Assembly (NCBI RefSeq): GCF_019649055.1
Contig: NW_026570354.1
Coordinates: forward strand, 186,001 to 250,000
Length of the DNA: 64,000 nucleotides
Direction of reading: 5' to 3'
Origin: Paramacrobiotus metropolitanus
Lineage: Eukaryota; Tardigrada; Eutardigrada; Parachela; Macrobiotidae
In this document: positions 1 through 9,002 of the stretch, in pieces
Position numbering within the stretch: position 1 is the stretch's first letter
How the letters are laid out: each line of letters begins with the position of its first letter
The notes under the pieces: model-generated
Seen by the model: only the letters and a program-made list of their open reading frames with translations
Database searches by the model: none
What the model was told of the DNA's origin: nothing
Program-made: the position numbers and the translations under genes

Positions 1-1634
1 TACTGTGATATTGCGTTATGTAACCATAGCCCTGCATCGTCATTGTTATAATTATTATCAATTGCACAGTTGTTATGAACTTACGACCATAAAGCATAAT
101 AGCCAATGTTAAGCACAAAAAATGGCCAACCTTCTGAAAGCGGTGATGCGAAATTAAGAACATAGGTGGGAAAAAACGTTACCGTTTCGGATAGAGTTTC
201 TCCTTTTTTAACAGTAAGGAACATCCATATTCTAGCAACCGTATTTGGCCAGTGCACGGAATAACTGAAACTCCGCACGAGTAATTCTCGTGCATTCCGC
301 AAGCATAGTAAATGAGGCCATATTTCTGACTAGCGCATTAAAAGCTGATCTGGATCATTTTTGTTTCTGAAAGAGCGGTATGTGAGCTACATTTAAAAGT
401 TAACCGGCTTTTATCGTTGCAACCTGTCATGCAGCCCACAATTTTAACCAAAAACTCTCATAAAAACCAAATAAAAAATCCGGAATTTTTTGGGAAACTA
501 ACAATACGAAAAGTCAGACATCTTTCTCTGTTGGCTGGTATACGGCCAGTGCAGCGAACTATGGTGCGTAAGTTATGATTCATAGAGATAAGAACGGGTA
601 TGTTAAAAAACGGAGCTGTGCAGCGCGGTATCTTGAATACGTGCGGTATGGTAGTTTTGACCATTTCGAGCGTAAAGTTCCGGATCGTGATGACACACGT
701 TACCAGTCGTTATCTCCTGCGCATTATGCACAAAAAACCAAGTGGCGTCTATAGCCACATCTAGAGTTATATAGAGCTTTAAAATCATCCAGCATTCTTT
801 TCCGGTTGGTACCACCGGCCGGTACTGCTGATGAAGTCTGGGTATATACAGCTCTGGGCGGTCAAGTTGGTGCAGTTTTAAAAATAAATTACAAGTATTT
901 CCAACCCGGTTTTGCTTTTATTTTTACACTTTTTTTAGTGTAAAAGTAAAATACAGGATTTACATCCTGATGTACAAACAGGAGGAGCAATGCGGATGTG
1001 GAACAACGATACTTGAAGTGGTGCATTTGTATTTAATGCATTTCAGTTGCTGCTGTATCAGGTAAAGGTGAACTACATGTAACAAGTTGTTCTTCCCTCC
1101 CAATCACCCTCTTTTGTGAAGAGCAGGTTATTTTAGCAAGGACGCCGGGGCCGGTTGCGCCGATGACCTGTGTTCCGGTGCTGGTGCCTTCACCCAATCC
1201 CCAAAGAAAAGCTGACCAAATTTTTATGCGTCGTCGTTGTAGTTGCCGCACGCAGCCGTTGACTGCGCTAACTTTGAGGTTTGAGTCAACATCGCTGGTC
1301 TTTACATTTGCGACGGTGAAAGCCAGAACAGGGGTAACTTCAAACGGAAAACTATTTTTGTTGTAATTTTCGATATGGAGAGTTTATTGTGCGCCGAACT
1401 GATAAATGTATATCATCGTTTAACAGTCAACACACCAGGCGGGTGCCAAATAGGCAAAGGCTCTTTCTTAATTCTCTAAGAAATTTCCTTTTGCTCCTAC
1501 TTCCCTTAAAGTAATTATCGCAGTACAACTACCAGTTCCGTAGTTTGTAGTTTGATGGTACATTGTAATTAAAATCGAAATTTTAAATAAAACTTTTTTA
1601 AAAACCAATTATTTAAAATTCATATGATATGCAT
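1..1634. other. No supported gene
   Basis: AT-rich DNA with no recognisable coding domain. On the minus strand, about 1033-1225 stays open after a possible acceptor and reads Gly/Thr-rich. It could be a later exon of the gene starting at 2456, but nothing in it is diagnostic. Confidence 0.4.
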
Positions 1635-1806
1635 TGCAATTCCGAATACTCGGAATTCTAATGTCGGAAATTAGATTTCGAATAATCGAAATTACAACAG
1701 CGTCCATTTAAATTGCAATTACTCGGAATTGGAATGCCTGCAATTGCAATTCCGATTACTCGGAATTCAAACGGTAGTGTATTTGAATTTCGAATACTCG
1801 AAATTC
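1635..1806. repeat. Cluster of short interrupted palindromes
   Basis: Several short inverted motifs sit within 170 bases. Arms such as AATTCCGA and TCGGAATT, or ATTTCGAA and TCGAAAT, are separated by 2-5 bases, at about 1637-1657, 1672-1692, 1741-1769 and 1785-1805, with a half copy near 1715. Each could form a small hairpin. No coding potential is seen. Confidence 0.7.
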
Positions 1807-1879
1807 ATTTTAGATTGGAGCACTTCCGGCAACATTAGTAGCAAGGCATAACACTACACTACACGTAGTGTACATTTTG

Positions 1880-2115
1880 CCATGGTAGTAGTTCGGTCAC
1901 TAACTAACGTACGCAGCGATTTTGCTCACTGGACTCAGTGGAGTATGGTGGTAGTTTGGTCACGCACTCACGGTGCATACGATTTTGCTCACTGGGTAGT
2001 GGTAGCTTGTTCACTCCACTCACATAGAGATTTGCTCACATGGCAGTGGTGGTAGCCTGGTAGCTCAATCAAAGCCAACTTTTACACTGGACAGTGATTG
2101 TAGCTTGGTCTCTCT
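1880..2115. repeat. Degenerate tandem repeat
   Basis: Four or so diverged copies of a roughly 60-75-base unit. Each contains a GGTAGT..GGTCAC segment and most contain a GATTTTGCTCACTGG-like segment (for example near 1917, 1980 and 2030). No gene is recognised. Confidence 0.5.
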
Positions 2116-2266
2116 GTCGCCTTAGATTGGCTATAGGCTTGTAGTAAGTGTTTTAGAACAGCCGAATATTTGGTATTACTTCGAGTTCCACTTCGCATAT
2201 GGTCGAAGGTTGCGAGCATGCGCTTTTGTGGAATTGTATTTTGAAGTTAATAGTTTATATACGTAC

Positions 2267-2456
2267 CTGGCATGGGTGTTGGAGCTCCCGGTCGAGTTTC
2301 GTATGCCGACGGACTGTAGGTGGTCAGTGGATTATAGCGTACTTTAGAATCAGGTACATACCAGCTGTAGCAAGGCAATCCCACAGCCAGCAACAGCAAT
2401 CCGTGTAACAGAATCAAGTTTAGCGATGGCGCGATGAAATACAGCACATCCATCAA
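2267..2456 (-). CDS. First coding exon of a small secreted/membrane protein, WYVP type
   Basis: This exon encodes about 63 residues. Two Met precede a long hydrophobic stretch (LNLILLHGLLLLAVGLP), read as a signal peptide, then Cys-Tyr-Ser and WYVP and a Tyr/Pro/Thr-rich segment. It ends at a strong donor (CCAG|GTACGT) in phase 1. The exon at 9003-9219 on the other strand has the same plan: hydrophobic leader, C-x-x-WYVP, a YN-L motif, and a phase-1 donor reading G|GTACGT. The two are therefore probable paralogues in divergent orientation. Later exons should lie at lower coordinates or outside the window and were not identified. The family is not recognised. The exon call is moderately sure and the function is unknown. 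Confidence 0.5.
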
Positions 2457-3280
2457 CTTCTACTGGTAACAGGTAATGGGATAATTAATATACTCGCTGT
2501 CCAGCGCGGGCTGCAGGATAATACTCTGAAGGGGATGAAAGATCTTACCACATCAGTGCACGGTGACAAGTGCATTCGCAATTTAACGGTTTATAGCGAC
2601 TACATAAGTGTTAATTAAGTCTCTTTGGGACACTAACTCGGTGAGAGTAGTCAAGTATAGGGTTGCTACCACAACTGCCGCATTATACAGTAATACAGTA
2701 TCAATAATATTGCACGGTTTGCACTGCTAATCAGTACGTACTTGTACGTGTAAGTACGAGTACTTACACTACTTCAGCGAATCTCTTCCTGTCACTGAGT
2801 ACGTCCACCAAGGACATCCGCACTCGTAATGCTTTAATGATTGCTGCAGTAATCAGTATTGATTTTTTCACCTTTAATGTGGGTAAGTACTGTACATTCA
2901 CTACACTGGTTACACTCGTACTGGCTGTTGTCGTAATAAAAAACATCATACGGAATTGTGCATAAATTAATGCGTAAGCTGTACGTACTGAGTGCATGGT
3001 GTAGTGTAGGGTTAGTATTGACGCGTATGCGCTTACTTCCGGTCGGTTTTATTGTACATGGCTTCCTTTTTAGCGAAAACCGACAAAATAAATTTTAGAG
3101 TGGGCCTGTCTTTAGTAATGCCAACGTTTTACGTAATCGTATTGCTACCTGAACTGTACGCGGATACGAGACAGCGCGCCACTGATTAAGCAGATGACTG
3201 GCGTGATATACGAGTAGAACTGTCAATTAAATCCTGAGCTTCCAGGTTCCTGGTGACAGTCTTTTGATGGCGGTTACCTG
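2457..3280. other. No supported gene
   Basis: AT-rich DNA with palindromic GTAC-rich tracts near 2735-2770 (repeated AGTAC/GTACT). No domain or plausible exon is seen. Confidence 0.4.
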
Positions 3281-3500
3281 GTGTACCATTTCATGGTGCC
3301 GATTGATGCGTGCATGTACTCGCATGGGAAGTTTCGCTTTCGCGCACCCCAAACATTCTGTGCACTGTAGATGCATTGATGATTGTATACTTGGGAAAAT
3401 ATTGGCGCGAAAACTGTTTCTGCGGGCAACATCCGTTGGGAAGTTCTGGGTAAAACAAAATGCAACCAGAACTCTGGCATTTCTTTCCAAATGTTGAAAT
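3281..3500. repeat. Diverged dispersed repeat, related to 43.34-43.55 kb
   Basis: By eye this stretch aligns in the same order with 43.34-43.55 kb. Shared landmarks are GTAC(C)AT..GGT.CCGA, a GTGCATG motif, TTTCGCGCAC versus TTTTGCGCAC, then GGCGCGAAAAC.GTTT and a GGGAAGTT / GGGAGTTT segment. At 43 kb the matching segment lies within an element bounded by inverted repeats. No second end was found here, so this looks like a partial copy. Confidence 0.45.
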
Positions 3501-3705
3501 TGCACAATTCATTTTTGAAATTAATTTTGAGAATTAGCATGACAACCTGGCTGTGTGTCTGTATGATTTGTGTATTTGGGTATTTGGGCGGGTTTTTCCA
3601 GCAGAATTGTAAGAGATCGGTCAGTAAAGAGGTATTAAAAAAGACTTTTTCCACGCCATTGTATACAAATCGTCTGGCGGAACAGCGGTGGTGTAGCCCT
3701 CGCTC

Positions 3706-3981
3706 GTGGTTGGGCGCAAACGTGACCGTGGGTGGTGGGGCCGACGGTGTCGATGGGGGCACCGGTGGCGGGGTGCTGGGCTTCGTTGCGGGTGTCCCGG
3801 TGGAGGTTGGCAGGGACGGCGTGGTGGACGACGCGGTTACCGTCACGGGGGGCGGGGTTACTGGTGGCGTCGTCTTGGGAGAGTTACTCGGCGTGACAGT
3901 TACCGGAGTGGACCTCGCCGGCTTGTCGGTAGGATGAGTTAGCGTCGGCAACGTCGGCAGAGTAGGAGGTCCCGGTGACGG
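3706..3981 (-). CDS. Candidate exon, Thr/Pro-rich mucin-like stalk
   Basis: A GC-rich island in AT-rich DNA. On the minus strand it reads about 85 residues of almost pure Thr/Pro/Ser, with repeated PTLPTLPT, VTPPPVTV and PSTPPPVPP motifs, the composition of an O-glycosylated stalk. A possible acceptor (TTGTCAG) lies just before it at about 3982. The 3' boundary is unclear and no signal peptide or membrane exon could be joined to it. The plus-strand reading is Gly/Val-rich and less protein-like. It may be an orphan exon or a compositional artefact. Confidence 0.3.
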
Positions 3982-4523
3982 CTGACAACAGCTCTGTGGC
4001 GCTTTTAAATATTGCCGTAGCACATGCATGATTTATACTTCCATGCTGGCTTATTTCGGACTTTTCACAGCGTGACAGAAACTGATTACGTGAAAGAAAT
4101 AGATTACGTGATAATTATTAGTTTTAGACAGGCCTGCACATGATGCTAATAAGAAATTATCAAGTTTTCTAAAGTGGGCAACGCCGAGGATACGGTATCT
4201 TTGGCCGGTGTACGGCACGCGAATTCTTTTCGTGAAAGTGTCCGGAATGCACAGAAGGTCAAAGGAGCCACAATTTATTTCAACGCAGATATTTAGGCTA
4301 TTGGCTAAAATGGTTCTGTGCTTGACCTTTTCGAGATTTCTCGGTATACAATGGACACACTGGTTAACGTACCTTCTTCAGCGCGCGTAAGCAGCATTGC
4401 GGCCAGTGATCGGGTGCCCATTGGGGGCGTAGGCCGCGTAGCAGCAGGTCTGCGCGCGGATATCACAGACTTCACATTTGGACATCGTACTGGGTGTGGC
4501 TGTATCCGCGCATTTCGCACCTT

Positions 4524-4570
4524 TTTCGACCGAAGCGTAGCGAAGGTCTTCTATGTTCAAGGATAATGCA
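4524..4570 (+). repeat. Dispersed repeat copy, GACCGAAGCG motif
   Basis: A 45-base stretch beginning TTTTTCGACCGAAGCG and continuing GTAGCGAAGGTCTTCTAT recurs with few changes at 8178-8222. An inverted partial copy (GCTACGCTTCGGTC) lies near 6883. It is non-coding. Confidence 0.45.
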
Positions 4571-4577
4571 AAATGTG

Positions 4578-5655
4578 GTGTCTGTGCGTCGGTCACCGCC
4601 ACGAAATGCACATATGCACGGCGGTGTATGTAACCGGGTGCACAAATGCACGGTGGCCGTATATACTCACGCCATATGTAATTCTTAGTGTCTGTGTGTC
4701 GGTCACCGCCATCCAATGCACATATGCACGGTGGTGTATGTAACCGGGTGCACAAATGCACAGTGGCCGTATATACTCACGTCGCATGTAATTCGTGGTG
4801 TCTGTGCGTCGGTCACCGCACCAAATGCACATATGCACGGTGGTGTCTGTAACCGGGTGCACACATGCACGGTGGCCGTATATACTTACGCCAAATGTAA
4901 TTCTTAGTGTCTGTGTGTCGGCCACCGCCAACAAATGCACATATGCACGGTGGTTAATATGACGGGGTGCACACATGCACGGTGGCCGTTTATACTCACG
5001 CCACATGTAACTCGTGGTGTCTGTGCGTCGGTCACCGCCACGAAATGCACATATGCACGGCGGTGTATGTAACCGGGTGCACAAATGCACGGTGGCCGTA
5101 TATACTCACGCCATATGTAATTCTTAGTGTCTGTGTGTCGGTCACCGCCATCCAATGCACATATGCACGGTGGTGTATGTAACCGGGTGCACAAATGCAC
5201 AGTGGCCGTATATACTCACGTCACATGTAATTCGTGGTGTCTGTGCGTCGGTCACCGCCACGAAATGCACATATGCACGGCGGTGTATGTAACCGGGTGC
5301 ACAAATGCACGGTGGCCGTATATACTCACGCCATATGTAATTCTTAGTGTCTGTGTGTCGGTCACCGCCATCCAATGCACATATGCACGGTGGTGTATGT
5401 AACCGGGTGCACAAATGCACAGTGGCCGTATATACTCACGTCACATGTAATTCGTGGTGTCTGTGCGTCGGTCACCGCCACGAAATGCACATATGCACGG
5501 CGGTGTATGTAACCGGGTGCACAAATGCACAGTGGCCGTATATACTCACGTCACATGTAATTCGTGGTGTCTGTGCGTCGGTCACCGCCACCAAATGTAA
5601 ATATGCGCGGTGATGTTTGCAACCGGATGCGCACATATGCACGGTAACCGTATAC
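4578..5655. repeat. Satellite array, 110-bp monomer with 220-bp higher-order unit
   Basis: The phrase TCTGTG(C/T)GTCGG recurs at 4581, 4691, 4801, 4910, 5020, 5130, 5240, 5350, 5460 and 5570. That is ten monomers of 110 bases (one of 109), the last decaying by about 5655. Most monomers alternate between two types, distinguished by CGCCACGAAATG versus CGCCATCCAATG and by the endings AATTCTTAG versus AATTCGTGG. 5020-5239 and 5240-5459 are almost identical, so the recent amplification unit is a dimer. Each monomer contains the palindrome GTGCATATGTGC or a close variant. Frames stay open for long stretches on both strands only because the unit lacks stops, so I do not treat them as genes. Confidence 0.93.
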
Positions 5656-8177
5656 ATTGGCCGGCGGTCATTCTCCCGATCTGATCAAAAGGTTATTGCT
5701 TTTAAAGAGCGCTACAGAAGTGTCCGTGGGGGCATTTTTGCCAGTCACAAGCGATGGGTTTCGTTACTACCATATTGGAATCAATAAACTTTATATTGAC
5801 AGTATCAATATACCGGTTTGTGCTAAACATCTTTAAACCAATATTCTAGGATTTCTAGCTGGGTGTTTAAAGAATGTCCAGTACCATAATACGGCTACCT
5901 GACACTCCTCTCATGACACCCAGTTCGGCGTCCGGACATTTGCGCAACCTAACAAAAGCTAAAAAACCGAAGAATACCAAAAAGACCGGCAATCGTGCAT
6001 TTCCCGGCAAATATGTCCTCCCAGACATTTTTGTTGTGCCCCAGAATAGCAGACACAAGCAAACCCGTGCGCTGAAAAACTTAAACCAGTTAATATTCCG
6101 GTTATTTAGAAGCTCGTTCTAGAAAATTGCCTAATCAGAATCGTAATCGGTCAGCAGTGCTAGGCGCAATTTCGTGAAAATGGTAACCCTCCGGCTGCTG
6201 CTGCTATGTTGGTGTCGCCCTTTTTTTTTACATAATGGACTTATACGGGAATGCTGCTTTTTAAGACAATCTTTAGCCGTTTATAACCGCCACCGGCGTT
6301 ACCAAATCCAACACTTCATACCGTATTCAGCAGGTAACTCTGCCATTAGTTGCTGTCAACTATACTACGTGTTGGGACTCTGATGCGAATTGTATCTAGG
6401 TCAAAACTCTCGAGTGCGCAACAACTCACCTACTGATTTGTGAGTCAGACAGATTCACTGATAACGCCGCGCGCATTGGTCAGATGGAGAATCAGTTGTT
6501 TTTTTCTTTTAGTCATAGCGGAAAAATGAGAAACCGATACGTGCGCAGCAGTCGTGCCGCAGATACAAGCGGGCTGCTGATATTTGACAGTCCTAAAAGA
6601 ATACTTTGCACATGCGCATATTGTGGCGGTGACCTCCCATAGCACTGCATGAACCGGCATAAATTATTCCACATGAGCTGAAGAAATTATGATTTTTTGT
6701 ACAGTTTCGAAACGTATTCGAAACATTTATTTATTTGCAAAGTTTCACTTAAATGCTTACCGGGGTCAGAGGCCGGGACTTTACTTGTCATTGTATTAAA
6801 AATTTTACCAACCTGGATGATATCATTAAATAATCGAAGATGATTGCCTACCCTAAAAAGGGGTGCCAATCACTCAGTCCTGCTACGCTTCGGTCATGCA
6901 GTGCCCGCAAAAAGCGAGTGCACTTTCCTAGTATATTAACGGCAGCGTTGGGGATGCACCGGCCCTTGCCTGTTAATAGAGAAGCGCTGGTAATTTCCGT
7001 ATCAAATAACCTTGCTGTTCAGTCCGTTGACCAAGTTTCGGATGCTGGGCGGCGGCGCTCAGTACGGTCGGCAGCGCGTTCGTTCTGACAAGAAGAGCCA
7101 GTTTTGCAATTTATTACCGACGGACCATGCTTTTCGGAAATTCTCTATTTGCGCGTCAAACCAAAATCCTCGCGCATCGCTTACTTCTCGAGAAAACCTC
7201 CAACTCAACGGTTAGAAAAATAGAGAAGAAGAAAAGAGCGTTTCGTTATCCCGCAAAATACGTATGTTTGTGTGAGAGATTTAAGAAGCATTATAACGTC
7301 CTTGCATCGGTCATTAGAGAACGAGAACGGCTGAAACTTACATCAGTTGTCAGCTTGCTGCATATAACAACGTTTCAGGTGTCGCAACCTTTCGTGCCCT
7401 TTCATTTTGGTAAGAAAGGGTCGCGAACCGAAGTCCGTAGGGCATATGAAGGAGCTTTTACTCGTTTCCTTCTTATGCACTAGATTTGACCGTTAGCGTG
7501 TACAGTAAGTTGATGGAAAAAACAGATGCCGCTGTCTATTCGCAGTTAAACGTCAACCGCGGGTGATTACACTAAAGCCATGCTGTTTGTGTTTAGGCTC
7601 TTTTTCTCCAAAGTGCGCGCACTGCGTGACCTTACGGAGCGTCTCCCCGTTCCTATAATTAAGCAGGTCTCCAGTGTTTTATTTGAAAACTTAATATCCC
7701 GATAAATCCAACACGTGCTGCCACTGCCCAAATACGGCAGATCGTCTCTTTCGTGACCATGTCAAAAGCACGAGCGTAGTGAAAACTGCGATCAGTACAA
7801 CACGATGTCAAGAAGAGTACGAGTATGACAGGTCTTCGGCACATGATGAATTAATATTACACAAGTTTAATGGCGGAACAGCTACATCAGTTGAACGAAA
7901 GACGCTACGTTTTGAGCACAAACAGAGGTGATATATCACAAATTAAACAGCAAGGTGGACAGACGCCGTTTATTCCTACAAGTCTGGCAGGTCGCGGGAA
8001 TAAGCACTTAAATCAACGAATATTAGAGGTATTTCAATGGATGCGTAACACGTGTTTACTTTCAAAATTAGTCACTATTTCTGATTTAAGCAAGTACTTA
8101 GTACAGTACCTACTGGCACTGGGGAATGGCTTACTGAATTATTGTGTGGTCATATTACCGTGACAACAAATTTAATT

Positions 8178-8222
8178 TTTATCGACCGGAGCGCAGCGAA
8201 GGTCCTCTATTTCAAGAGTAAT
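8178..8222 (+). repeat. Dispersed repeat copy, GACCGGAGCG motif
   Basis: Near-copy of 4524-4570 in the same orientation. It reads TATCGACCGGAGCGCAGCG and continues into AAGGTCCTCTATTTC. Confidence 0.45.
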
Positions 8223-8237
8223 ACTTTCGTTGATTTC

Positions 8238-8292
8238 TGTCCGTTACGAAAGGTCGTTACGAAAGATTGTTACGAAAGGTTGTTACGAAAGC
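8238..8292. repeat. Short tandem repeat, GTTACGAAAG
   Basis: Four copies of a 13-14-base unit built on GTTACGAAAG follow directly after the dispersed repeat copy. Confidence 0.8.
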
Positions 8293-9002
8293 CATTTCCA
8301 AAGAGTAAATGGAAGTGCTTATGTTGCTAAGTCGTTTTGCATTAATTATTAAAGTGTATTATACATGCTGTACTCAACAGAAAATGCTGCGCTCCGGTCT
8401 GCCAAATGCACGCCAACGTGCATTTTTCCTAGTTAATTAGTTTTAAAGTTGTGCACGTGTGACGTGACAGCGCGATCTACAACATACCAGCCGTCGGTCT
8501 AATAAAGAAACAAGGGTAACAAGATTTTAACAAAAAAAGAAAAAAAATTATCTAGAGGTCATCAGATGAGCAGGCAAAGTTTATTTGCAGCCTATGTTTG
8601 CTATTCACCACAGTACGTCTTACTCTTGACCTTACCGAATGTTGACTGGCGAACAATGCCAACATTGTAAATATCTACGCTAAACGTACAGACTAGGCAA
8701 ATAGTGTCAGCTACTTTTTAAAATGTCTTTCCTAAATTATCAAGTATTGCAGTCCGTATTACAGCGGACCTGCCACCATCCATTTCAGCACTAACTTATT
8801 CAAGAAAACTGAATTAAAACTCAGGACTGTCATGCGACCTGGTGGCCAGTATTAGCAAGGAACTGGATGAGTCGTCTGTTACCCGAATTGTTTGTTTCGT
8901 ACAGAGTTGATTATAACAGTGTCAAGAAAACCGTCCACGCAGTCAGCGTATGAACGCAACGGGCAGAAAAATGTTGAATAACCTTGATATTGTTACTCAT
9001 TA

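Larger units (their letters stand above)
5660..9002. other. No confidently supported gene
   Basis: Several short open stretches exist (for example plus 5874-6122 and 7870-8163, about 80-97 residues). None shows a known domain, a convincing splice context or biased codon use. Dispersed repeat fragments occur at 6883 and 8178. Confidence 0.4.

Noticed and set aside
4578-5657. Overlapping open frames of 60-165 residues on both strands
   Set aside because: They are frames through the 110-bp satellite. The peptides repeat with the monomer and shift frame each unit, with no domain.
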